Origin: Microbacterium sp.
Lineage (GTDB): Bacteria; Actinomycetota; Actinomycetes; Actinomycetales; Microbacteriaceae
Direction: 5' to 3'
Length of the DNA: 5,423 nucleotides
Assembly (NCBI GenBank): GCA_031286555.1
Contig: JAITUD010000023.1
Coordinates: forward strand, 1 to 5,423
Of the stretch, positions 1-5,423 are shown in pieces. Position 1 is the stretch's first letter, and each line of letters starts with the position of its first letter. The notes below the pieces were generated by a model. That model was given only the letters and a program-made list of their open reading frames with translations. It was not told where the DNA came from and did no database searches. The translations under genes were made by a program, and so were the position numbers.

Positions 1-711
1 GGCAACTACAACCCCAAGACCAGCCGCATCTACGAGGACTTCGGCCTGTTCACCGCCGATCCGCAGGTCGGTCGCGACCTCACCCGCCTGTTCAACGAGC
101 TGAGCGGCTACGCGATCGAGAAGAAGTTCAAGCGTCTTCTCGTCGCACCGCTGCACCTGCGCCGCGGGCTGCTGCGGCTCATCGACAAGGAGCGCGCGAA
201 CGCCGAGAAGGGCAAGCCCTCCCACATCCGCATCAAGGTCAACTCGATGGTCGACGAGCAGATCATCGACGCGCTCTACCGTGCGAGCCAGGCCGGCGTT
301 CAGGTGGACGTGTGGGTGCGCGGCATCTGCAGCCTGCGGGTGGACCTGCCCGGCGTCAGCGACAACATCACCGTGCGCAGCATCCTCGGCCGCTATCTGG
401 AGCACTCCCGCATCTTCGCGTTCGAGAACGACGGCGATCCGCAGGTGTTCATCGGCAGTGCCGACATGATGCACCGCAACCTCGACCGCCGCGTTGAGGC
501 GCTGGTGCGGGTCGCCGACGAGGCGCATGTGCAGGAGCTCACCTCGCTGTTCGACCGCGCGATGGACGACGGCACGAACTCCTGGCATCTCGGGGCCGGC
601 GGCGTCTGGACGCGCCGCACCGAGGACTCCGACGGCAATCCGCTCACCGACCTGCAGGATGAGACCATGGTCCGCATCCAGCGACGTCGGCGCAAGCGCG
701 CGGTGCGATGA
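1..711 (+). CDS. ppk: Polyphosphate kinase PPK1, C-terminal part (5' truncated by window edge)
   Basis: PPK1 reversibly transfers the terminal phosphate of ATP to a growing polyphosphate chain. Reading frame 1 is open from base 1 and gives 236 residues, about one third of the usual ~700. The fragment opens with GNYNPKTSRIYEDFGLFTAD, the stretch that follows the conserved TG of PPK1 C-terminal domain 1 (E. coli has TGNFNEKTARLYTD). It continues through domain 2 with VRGICSL (fragment residues 106-112), RYLEHSR (131-137) and IGSADMMHRNLDRRVE. The His at fragment residue 135 (bases 403-405) aligns with E. coli His592, an essential residue. The autophosphorylated His (E. coli His435) lies upstream, outside the window. 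The protein ends in a basic tail (RRRRKR). The stop overlaps the next start by 4 bases, so the two genes are probably co-transcribed and translationally coupled. The family call is secure; the N-terminal and head domains cannot be seen. Confidence 0.96.
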   Translation, partial: GNYNPKTSRIYEDFGLFTADPQVGRDLTRLFNELSGYAIEKKFKRLLVAPLHLRRGLLRLIDKERANAEKGKPSHIRIKVNSMVDEQIIDALYRASQAGVQVDVWVRGICSLRVDLPGVSDNITVRSILGRYLEHSRIFAFENDGDPQVFIGSADMMHRNLDRRVEALVRVADEAHVQELTSLFDRAMDDGTNSWHLGAGGVWTRRTEDSDGNPLTDLQDETMVRIQRRRRKRAVR

Positions 712-1670
712 TCCCGGCGACGATCGCGCTGGCGTCGGACAAGGCCGTCTACGCGGCCGGATGCGTCGTGTGGCGGCTCGTCGAGGGCAAGCTGCGCATC
801 CTGCTGATCCACCGCACGAAGTACCAGGACGTGACACTCCCGAAGGGGAAGGTCGACCCGGGCGAGACGCTCGCCGAGACGGCCGTCCGCGAGGTGCACG
901 AGGAGACCGGCATCCGCGTGACGCTCGGCGTGCCGGTCGGCGTGAGCCGCTACTTCCTCAAGCCCAAGCGGCAGAAGGTCGTGCACTACTGGGCCGCGGA
1001 GGCCACGGATGAAGCGATCCGGGCATCCACCTTCGTACCGAACCACGAGATCGCCGCGATCGAGTGGGTCAGTCTGAAGAAGGCCCGCGCCCACCTCAGC
1101 TACCCGGTCGACACCGAGATCCTGGACAACTTCGCGAACCTCGTCGAGGACGGCGTGCTGCAGACCTTCCCGCTGATCGCACTGCGGCACGGCAAGGCCG
1201 TAGCCAGAGCGGACTGGAACGGTGCCGACGTCGAACGCCCGCTGACCGGACGCGGCGAGGCGCAGGCGAAGGCGATCGTCGGACCGCTCCGCGCGTTCGG
1301 GGTGGCCAAGATCGTCACCAGCGACGCGGTGCGCTGCGCGCGCACGGTGAAGCCCCTGGCCAAGGCGCTCGGCATCAAGGCGAAGAAGACCGGGCTCATC
1401 GGCCAGGACGCCTGGGAGTCCGGCACAGCCGATCTGCGCGGCGTCATCGGCAAACGCGTCCGGCTGCGCGAGGCCGCCGTGATCTGCAGCCACGGGCCCG
1501 TGCTGCCCGACATCCTGGCGGAGATCGCCCTCGCCACCGCGACCATGCACGGCTCCTACGTCGCCAGCGCCAGTGCACTCGAGCCCGGTGCGTTCTCCGT
1601 CGTGCATCTGTCGGCCAGCAACCCCGGTTCGGGCATCATCTCGATCGAGACGCACGACCCTCAGGTCTGA
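708..1670 (+). CDS. mutT1: MutT1-type two-domain protein: Nudix hydrolase + histidine phosphatase
   Basis: The protein has 320 residues. The N-terminal half (about 10-135) is a Nudix domain with a complete Nudix box at residues 47-69: GKVDPGE, then REVHEETGI, keeping every consensus Gly, Glu and Arg. The C-terminal half (about 155-300) is a histidine phosphatase (SixA/phosphoglycerate mutase-like) domain. It has the phospho-accepting His in LRHGKA (His161), an Arg-containing TSDAVRCART segment (204-213) and the second catalytic His in CSHGP (His262), so both domains look active. Length and architecture match mycobacterial MutT1, which hydrolyses 8-oxo-(d)GTP and diadenosine polyphosphates and is also next to ppk. 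The substrate here is inferred from that family. The ATG at 708 overlaps the ppk stop (ATGA) and lacks a clear Shine-Dalgarno, which suggests reinitiation after ppk translation. No convincing terminator follows. The architecture is certain; orthology to MutT1 is likely. Confidence 0.9.
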   Translation: MIPATIALASDKAVYAAGCVVWRLVEGKLRILLIHRTKYQDVTLPKGKVDPGETLAETAVREVHEETGIRVTLGVPVGVSRYFLKPKRQKVVHYWAAEATDEAIRASTFVPNHEIAAIEWVSLKKARAHLSYPVDTEILDNFANLVEDGVLQTFPLIALRHGKAVARADWNGADVERPLTGRGEAQAKAIVGPLRAFGVAKIVTSDAVRCARTVKPLAKALGIKAKKTGLIGQDAWESGTADLRGVIGKRVRLREAAVICSHGPVLPDILAEIALATATMHGSYVASASALEPGAFSVVHLSASNPGSGIISIETHDPQV

Positions 1671-1704
1671 TTTCCCGCGGGTCGTCTTCTCCGCGCCGCC
1701 ATTC

Positions 1705-1726
1705 GTTCACCTTCCGTTCACCCGCA
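1705..1726 (+). promoter_or_regulatory. PHO box: two tandem 11-base direct repeats upstream of pstS
   Basis: Two adjacent 11-base units, GTTCACCTTCC (1705-1715) and GTTCACCCGCA (1716-1726), start with the same six bases. They match the Streptomyces-type PhoP direct-repeat unit, roughly GTTCAYYYR(C/G)(C/G), and lie 88-110 bases before the chosen pstS start. In actinobacteria a response regulator (PhoP of PhoR-PhoP, or the RegX3/PhoR counterpart) binds such repeats and activates pst genes when phosphate is scarce. Two units form the minimal core site, and I see no clear third unit on either side. Binding is inferred from sequence match and position. Confidence 0.85.
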
Positions 1727-1759
1727 CGGGACAGTCTCGTTAACCGTCGCTCCTAACGT
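1716..1759 (+). promoter_or_regulatory. Probable pstS promoter region (PHO box as -35, candidate -10s)
   Basis: The second PHO unit could sit at the -35 position (GTTCAC, 1716-1721). After a 17-base spacer comes GTTAAC (1739-1744), a poor -10. An alternative -10 is TAACGT (1754-1759), which fits the TAnnnT pattern of actinobacterial sigma-70-type promoters but has no matching -35. Either choice would begin the transcript at about 1751-1766 and give a 5' leader of roughly 50-65 bases. Activated promoters often have weak core elements, so the exact -10 is uncertain. Confidence 0.5.
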
Positions 1760-1814
1760 CACTGTGTGCCCTGCACCGGGCCCGAAACCCACCCCACGAT
1801 CGAACGGATCCACA

Positions 1815-2927
1815 GTGAAGATCTCCCGCATCGCTCGAATCGGCGCCATCGGCGCCATCGCCGCTCTCGCACTCGCGGGCTGCGCCGCGAACGAGGGCGC
1901 AGCGCCCAAGTCGTCGGACTCGTCCGCCCCCGCCGCTGCAGCCCTCAAGGGCACGATCAGCGGCCAGGGCTCCTCCGCCCAGGGCACTGCTCAGACCACC
2001 TGGATCGCCGGCATCCAGGCGGACTCCAGCCCCGACCTGAACATCAACTACGACCCGCAGGGCTCGGGCGCCGGCCGCAAGGCGTTCATCTCGGGCGCCG
2101 TCGACTTCGCCGGCTCCGACGCCGCGCTGAAGGACGAGGAGCTCGCCTCCACGTTCGCCGCCTGCGCACCCGACTCGAAGGCGATCGACCTTCCCGTCTA
2201 CATCTCGCCGATCGCCATCGCCTACAACGTCGAGGGTCTCGACGAGCTGAAGCTCGACGCCGCCACCACCGCGAAGATCTTCTCCGGCAAGATCACCAAG
2301 TGGAACGACCCCGCCATCGCCGCGCTGAACGACGGCGCCAAGCTCCCCGCCGCTGACATCGTCGTGGTGCACCGCTCCGACGACTCCGGCACCACCCAGA
2401 ACTTCTCGGAGTACCTCGGTGCGAACGCCGGCGACATCTGGGGCACCGACCTCGGTCAGACCTTCCCGTACCAGGTGGGCGACGCCGCCAAGGGCACCTC
2501 GGGTGTCGCCGACGCCGCGAAGAACGCCGCCAACTCGATCACCTACATCGACGAGTCCGGCATCGGCAACACGGGCCTGAAGGTCGCGCAGCTCAAGGTC
2601 GGCGACGCGTTCAGCACCCTGTCGGCCGACGGCGCCGCCGCCGTCGTGGCAGCGTCCCCGCTGGTCGAAGGTCGCGCGGACAACGACCTCGCCATCGCGA
2701 TCGACCGCACCAACACCGAGGCGAACGCCTGGCCGCTGGTTCTCGTCTCGTACGTGATCGGCTGCCAGCAGTACGCCGACGCGGAGAAGGGCAAGCTCGT
2801 CAGCGGGTACTTCCAGTACATCGCCAGCGACGCCGCGCAGAAGGCCGCCGCCGAGAGCGCCGGCTCTGCCCCGCTGTCGTCCGAACTCGCCGCGAAGGTC
2901 CTCACCGCCGCCAAGTCGATCAAGTAA
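1815..2927 (+). CDS. pstS: PstS, phosphate-binding lipoprotein of the Pst ABC transporter
   Basis: PstS captures inorganic phosphate outside the membrane and delivers it to PstC/PstA. I chose GTG at 1815 (370 residues) because it gives a classic lipoprotein signal: basic n-region (MKISRIAR), a short Ala/Ile/Leu core and the lipobox LAGC with Cys23 as the lipidated residue. The in-frame GTG at 1764 would add a Pro-rich 17-residue leader that spoils the signal. A weak Shine-Dalgarno (AACGGA, 1803-1808) lies 6 bases before 1815. After Cys23 comes a Ser/Ala-rich tether (about 24-43). The family's phosphate-binding elements follow: GQGSSAQGT (50-58), GSGAGRKAF (83-91), FAGSDA (98-103), IFSGKITKWND (155-165) and HRSDDSGTT (186-194). 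Cys117 and Cys317 could form a disulfide. It is the first pst gene, directly behind the PHO box, and is separated from pstC by a stem-loop. The identification is firm. Confidence 0.96.
   Translation: MKISRIARIGAIGAIAALALAGCAANEGAAPKSSDSSAPAAAALKGTISGQGSSAQGTAQTTWIAGIQADSSPDLNINYDPQGSGAGRKAFISGAVDFAGSDAALKDEELASTFAACAPDSKAIDLPVYISPIAIAYNVEGLDELKLDAATTAKIFSGKITKWNDPAIAALNDGAKLPAADIVVVHRSDDSGTTQNFSEYLGANAGDIWGTDLGQTFPYQVGDAAKGTSGVADAAKNAANSITYIDESGIGNTGLKVAQLKVGDAFSTLSADGAAAVVAASPLVEGRADNDLAIAIDRTNTEANAWPLVLVSYVIGCQQYADAEKGKLVSGYFQYIASDAAQKAAAESAGSAPLSSELAAKVLTAAKSIK
1839..1865 (+). repeat. Short 9-base tandem repeat in the pstS signal-peptide region
   Basis: ATCGGCGCC occurs twice head to tail (1839-1847, 1848-1856), followed by a degenerate third copy, ATCGCCGCT (1857-1865). 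The unit is in frame and encodes Ile-Gly-Ala, Ile-Gly-Ala, Ile-Ala-Ala in the hydrophobic core of the PstS lipoprotein signal. Gain or loss of a unit would change core length by three residues without a frameshift. With so few copies it may simply reflect low-complexity signal-peptide composition. Confidence 0.55.
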
Positions 2928-2933
2928 CCCGTT

Positions 2934-2979
2934 CGGACGTCCGGTCCGAGAGGCGAGAACCTCTCGGACCGGACGTCCG
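2934..2979 (+). terminator. Strong intergenic stem-loop between pstS and pstC (attenuator or mRNA-stabilising hairpin)
   Basis: Bases 2934-2953 and 2960-2979 are perfect 20-base inverted repeats around a 6-base loop (CGAGAA); 15 of 20 pairs are G-C. The stem begins 7 bases after the pstS stop, as a terminator would, but no T-run follows (TCGATACGCC comes next). pstC starts only 35 bases after the stem on the same strand. The likely role is partial termination, or a 3' barrier to exonucleases that keeps pstS mRNA more abundant than pstCAB mRNA, as often seen for binding-protein genes of ABC operons. The structure is seen directly; the role is inferred. Confidence 0.75.
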
Positions 2980-3013
2980 TCGATACGCCTGATCCCAGAA
3001 AGAGAGCACGCCC

Positions 3014-3958
3014 ATGGCCAGCACAGCAGAAGGCGCTCGACCTCGCGCGAAGGTCCGCCTCGGAGACAGAGTCTTCTCCACATCCACCGTCGTCGCCGGC
3101 TCCCTGATCCTGGCCACCCTCGCCGCGGTCGCTCTGTTCCTGATCCTGCAGTCCATCCCGGCGCTCAGCGCCGGCGAAGGCGACCTGCCCAACAACGCCA
3201 CCAGCTTCTGGTCCTGGGTCGGCCCGCTCGTCTTCGGCACGATCTGGGCCGCCTTCCTGGCCCTCGTCATCGCGACGCCGCTCTCGGTCGGCATCGCCCT
3301 CTTCATCTCGCACTACGCGCCGCGTCGCGTCGCCCAGACGCTCGGCTACGTGATCGACCTGCTGGCCGCGGTGCCCTCCGTGGTGTTCGGCCTGTGGGGC
3401 ATCGCCACGCTCGCCCCCTTCGTGCAGCCGTTCTACACCTGGCTCACTCAGAACTTCGGATGGTTCCCGCTGTTCGCGCCGCCCGTCTCCGGCACCGGCC
3501 GCACCATCCTCACCGCAGCGGTGGTCCTCGCCGTGATGGTCATCCCGATCATGACCGCGATCTGCCGCGAGGTGTTCCTGCAGACTCCGCGCTCGCACGA
3601 GGAGGCCGCGCTCGCTCTCGGCGCCACCCGCTGGGAGATGGTGCGCATGGCCGTGCTTCCGTTCGCCCGCAGCGGCATGATCTCGGCGATGATGCTCGGC
3701 CTCGGCCGTGCGCTGGGCGAGACCCTCGCCATCGCGATGGTGCTCTCGCCGGCGCTCATCGTGAGCTTCGCGGTTCTGCGGCCGCAGAGCCCCAACACGA
3801 TCGCCTCGAACATCGCCCTGCAGTTCCCGGAGGCCACCGGCCTCTCCGTGAACGCGCTCGTCGCCTCCGGCCTCGTGCTCTTCATCGTGACTCTGCTGGT
3901 GAACATGCTCGCGCGCTACATCATCAACCGCCGCAAGGACTTCTCGGGAGCCAACTGA
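3014..3958 (+). CDS. pstC: PstC, phosphate ABC transporter permease
   Basis: PstC is one of the two membrane subunits that form the phosphate channel with PstA. It has 314 residues, a usual family length. Six hydrophobic segments are visible at about 24-47, 70-99, 107-137, 162-184, 222-255 and 279-301, after a short basic cytoplasmic N-terminus (RPRAKVRLGDRV). A loop at about 138-161 is rich in aromatic residues (FYTWLTQNFGWFP). The coupling helix that contacts PstB carries the permease EAA signature: EEAALALGATRWEM at 196-209, then VLPFARSG (214-221). GRALGETLAIAMV (231-243) is also typical of PstC. ATG at 3014 is preceded by a purine-rich Shine-Dalgarno (AGAAAGAGAG, 2997-3006) 7 bases upstream. 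The stop TGA shares its A with the pstA ATG (TGATG), so translation is probably coupled. PstC rather than PstA is supported by its position behind pstS and by these motifs. Confidence 0.95.
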   Translation: MASTAEGARPRAKVRLGDRVFSTSTVVAGSLILATLAAVALFLILQSIPALSAGEGDLPNNATSFWSWVGPLVFGTIWAAFLALVIATPLSVGIALFISHYAPRRVAQTLGYVIDLLAAVPSVVFGLWGIATLAPFVQPFYTWLTQNFGWFPLFAPPVSGTGRTILTAAVVLAVMVIPIMTAICREVFLQTPRSHEEAALALGATRWEMVRMAVLPFARSGMISAMMLGLGRALGETLAIAMVLSPALIVSFAVLRPQSPNTIASNIALQFPEATGLSVNALVASGLVLFIVTLLVNMLARYIINRRKDFSGAN

Positions 3959-5061
3959 TGTCCACCGCCACCACGACTCCCCCGGCCCCTGTGACCAGCG
4001 CACCCGCCGCGAAACTGACCGCCGGCCACCTCCCGCGCGGTTCCGCCATCGTCCTGCTCATCATCAGCTGGGGGGTCGCTGCCGCGCTGTACGGCTTCCT
4101 CCAGGCGACGGGCGCGACCGAGCAGCTCGACATCGTGGGCATCGTCGTTCTCGGGACCGTGCTGTTCAATGTGCTGCTCTTCCTGCTCTCGGCGATCGTC
4201 GAGGGCCGCCGCCGTGCGGTCGACCGCCTGGTGACGTCACTGGTGATCTCGGCCTTCGTCCTCGCGCTCCTGCCGCTCATCTCGCTCGCCTGGACCGTGC
4301 TCGTCAACGGCCTCGCACGCTTCGACGCCACCTTCTTCACCTCTTCGATGCGCGGCATCGTCGGTGAGGGCGGCGGTGCGCTGCACGCCATCATCGGCAC
4401 GCTGCTCGTCACGCTCGGCGCGGCAGTGATCTCGATCCCGATCGGCCTGCTCACCTCGGTGTACCTCGTCGAGTACGGGCGCGGAGCCCTCGCCCGCTCC
4501 ATCACGTTCTTCGTCGACGTGATGACCGGCATCCCTTCGATCGTCGCCGGTCTGTTCACCTATGCGCTGTTCGCCCTGATCGCCGGGCCCGCGATCCGGA
4601 ACGGCTTCATGGGAGCCGTCGCCCTGGCGGTGCTCATGATCCCCGTCGTCGTCCGCTCCAGCGAGGAGATCCTTCGGCTCGTGCCCAACGAGCTGCGCGA
4701 GGCCTCCTACGCGCTCGGGGTCCCGAAGTGGCTGACCATCCTGAAGATCGTGCTCCCGACCTCGCTGGCGGGCATCACCACCGGCGTCATGCTCGCGATC
4801 GCGCGCGTCATCGGCGAGACCGCGCCACTGCTGATCGTGACCGGCTTCACCGTCAGCATGAACTACAACCTGTTCGACGAGCGGATGATGACCCTGCCCG
4901 TGTTCGTGTACACCCAGTACACGCAGGCCGCCGGCACCTATGCCGAAGCCGCTGTCGAACGCGCCTGGGCCGCCGCTCTCACCCTTATCATCATCGTCAT
5001 GGTCCTGAACCTGGTCGGACGCCTGATCGCGAAGATCTTCGCTCCCAAGTACGGCCGCTGA
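3958..5061 (+). CDS. pstA: PstA, phosphate ABC transporter permease with N-terminal membrane extension
   Basis: PstA is the second membrane subunit of the phosphate channel. I chose ATG at 3958, which shares one base with the pstC stop and has a Shine-Dalgarno GGGAG (3946-3950) inside pstC, 7 bases upstream. The frame is open further upstream only as an antiframe of pstC. The protein has 367 residues, longer than the roughly 300 of E. coli PstA. After a Thr/Pro/Ala-rich start (1-20) come two extra hydrophobic segments (about 29-48 and 58-81) and a basic GRRRAVDR (83-90). The core six segments follow at about 91-117, 141-170, 186-209, 217-235, 268-293 and 338-357. The core carries the EAA coupling motif (NELREASYALGVPKW, 244-258), VMTGIPSIVAGLF (188-200) and ARVIGETAPLL (282-292), all typical of PstA. 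pstB follows after an 18-base gap. Family identity is firm; the helix limits are by eye. Confidence 0.95.
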   Translation: MSTATTTPPAPVTSAPAAKLTAGHLPRGSAIVLLIISWGVAAALYGFLQATGATEQLDIVGIVVLGTVLFNVLLFLLSAIVEGRRRAVDRLVTSLVISAFVLALLPLISLAWTVLVNGLARFDATFFTSSMRGIVGEGGGALHAIIGTLLVTLGAAVISIPIGLLTSVYLVEYGRGALARSITFFVDVMTGIPSIVAGLFTYALFALIAGPAIRNGFMGAVALAVLMIPVVVRSSEEILRLVPNELREASYALGVPKWLTILKIVLPTSLAGITTGVMLAIARVIGETAPLLIVTGFTVSMNYNLFDERMMTLPVFVYTQYTQAAGTYAEAAVERAWAAALTLIIIVMVLNLVGRLIAKIFAPKYGR

Positions 5062-5065
5062 ACCC

Positions 5066-5070
5066 GAGGA
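5066..5070 (+). promoter_or_regulatory. Shine-Dalgarno for pstB
   Basis: GAGGA lies in the 18-base gap between the pstA stop and the ATG at 5080, with a 9-base spacer. It is one of the cleaner ribosome binding sites in the window and fixes the pstB start. pstB therefore has its own initiation site and does not depend on stop-start overlap as pstA does. Confidence 0.8.
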
Positions 5071-5079
5071 ATCACCCTT

Positions 5080-5423
5080 ATGTCCAAGAGCATCGAAGTC
5101 AACGACCTCAACGTCTACTACGGCGACTTCCTCGCCGTCGAGGGCGTGTCCCTCGACATCCAGCCGCGCAGCGTGACGGCCTTCATCGGCCCGTCCGGAT
5201 GCGGCAAGTCGACCTTCCTGCGCACCCTGAACCGTATGCACGAGGTCATCCCCGGCGCGCGCGTCGAAGGCGAGGTGCTGCTCGACGGCCGCGACCTGTA
5301 CGCCCCCGGCGTCGACCCGGTGCTCGTGCGCCGGCAGGTCGGCATGGTGTTCCAGCGCCCGAACCCGTTCCCGACGATGTCGATCAAGGAGAACGTGCTC
5401 GCCGGCGTGAAGCTGAACAGAAA
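5080..5423 (+). CDS. pstB: PstB, phosphate ABC transporter ATPase, N-terminal part (3' truncated by window edge)
   Basis: PstB is the cytoplasmic ATPase that drives phosphate import through PstC/PstA. The window holds 114 codons plus two bases of a family of about 250-260 residues. Visible elements in order: the A-loop aromatic region LNVYYGDFLAV (10-20), Walker A GPSGCGKST (37-45) with Lys43 and Ser44 for ATP/Mg, the PstB-typical LRTLNRMHEVIPGARVEGEV (47-66), and the Q-loop MVFQRPNPFPTMSI (89-102) with Gln92. FQRPNPFP is characteristic of PstB rather than other ABC ATPases. The ABC signature, Walker B and H-loop lie beyond the edge. The start has a good Shine-Dalgarno and follows pstA by 18 bases. 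The last complete codon is AGA, a rare Arg codon in this G/C-biased sequence, so the final few bases may be less reliable. Confidence 0.95.
   Translation, partial: MSKSIEVNDLNVYYGDFLAVEGVSLDIQPRSVTAFIGPSGCGKSTFLRTLNRMHEVIPGARVEGEVLLDGRDLYAPGVDPVLVRRQVGMVFQRPNPFPTMSIKENVLAGVKLNR

Noticed and set aside
393..1655. 420-codon open frame on the minus strand across ppk and mutT1
   Set aside because: It is antisense to two well-recognised genes. Its composition (rich in Arg, Asp, Gly, His, Val) is the usual shadow of high-GC codon bias, and it has no recognisable motif.
1768..1784. Small inverted repeat GCCC-GGGC and palindrome CGGGCCCG in the pstS leader, considered as a riboswitch or attenuator
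   Set aside because: The stem is only 4 bp, with no T-run or alternative pairing partner. It is expected by chance at this GC content.
3394..3957. Upstream extension of the pstA frame through pstC (possible 555-residue protein)
   Set aside because: The extension is an Arg/His/Pro-rich out-of-frame reading of pstC. A Shine-Dalgarno and the TGATG junction place the real pstA start at 3958.
1740..4003. Long minus-strand open frames (1740-3083 and 2543-4003) opposite pstS and pstC
   Set aside because: Both are low-complexity shadows rich in Gly, Arg, Asp, Glu and Val. They cross the PHO box, the stem-loop and gene boundaries and have no domain signature.
4551..4574. GTTCACCTATG followed 11 bases later by a GTTCGCC-like unit, resembling a PHO box inside pstA
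   Set aside because: It encodes conserved Phe-Thr-Tyr-Ala-Leu-Phe-Ala of a PstA helix, the second unit is poor, and no promoter or start follows.
4237..5241. 334-codon minus-strand open frame opposite pstA and pstB
   Set aside because: It is a Asp/Gly/Glu/His-rich shadow of the permease and Walker A coding sequence with no plausible protein features.

Overview
This window looks like chromosomal DNA from a high-GC actinobacterium, probably a member of Microbacteriaceae such as Microbacterium. That placement rests on the strong G/C bias at third codon positions, the gene order ppk - mutT1 - pstS - pstC - pstA - pstB, and an actinobacterial-type PHO box. It is inferred from style and synteny, not from a database match. 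All genes lie on the + strand and no mobile DNA is visible.

Layout: 1-711 is the C-terminal third of a polyphosphate kinase (ppk, 5' end outside the window). It overlaps by 4 bases (ATGA) with 708-1670, a two-domain Nudix hydrolase/histidine phosphatase of the mycobacterial MutT1 type. A 144-base gap (1671-1814) follows. It carries two head-to-tail 11-base repeats that match the PHO box plus a plausible -10, and this is the likely phosphate-starvation promoter of the pst operon. Next come pstS (1815-2927, lipoprotein phosphate-binding protein), an intergenic perfect 20-bp stem-loop (2934-2979), pstC (3014-3958) and pstA (3958-5061, sharing one base with pstC). The window ends inside pstB (5080 onward, ATPase), after its Walker A and Q-loop.

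How the genes work together: PstS is anchored in the membrane and captures inorganic phosphate outside the cell. PstC and PstA form the membrane channel, and PstB powers it with ATP. PPK interconverts ATP and polyphosphate, so it stores or mobilises the imported phosphate. The MutT1-like enzyme cleans up oxidised or dinucleotide polyphosphates and is translationally coupled to PPK. The window is thus a phosphate-uptake and polyphosphate locus. I see no previously undescribed system. The points most worth a second look are the PHO box, the strong stem-loop behind pstS, the coupled ppk-mutT1 pair, and two extra predicted membrane helices at the N-terminus of PstA.
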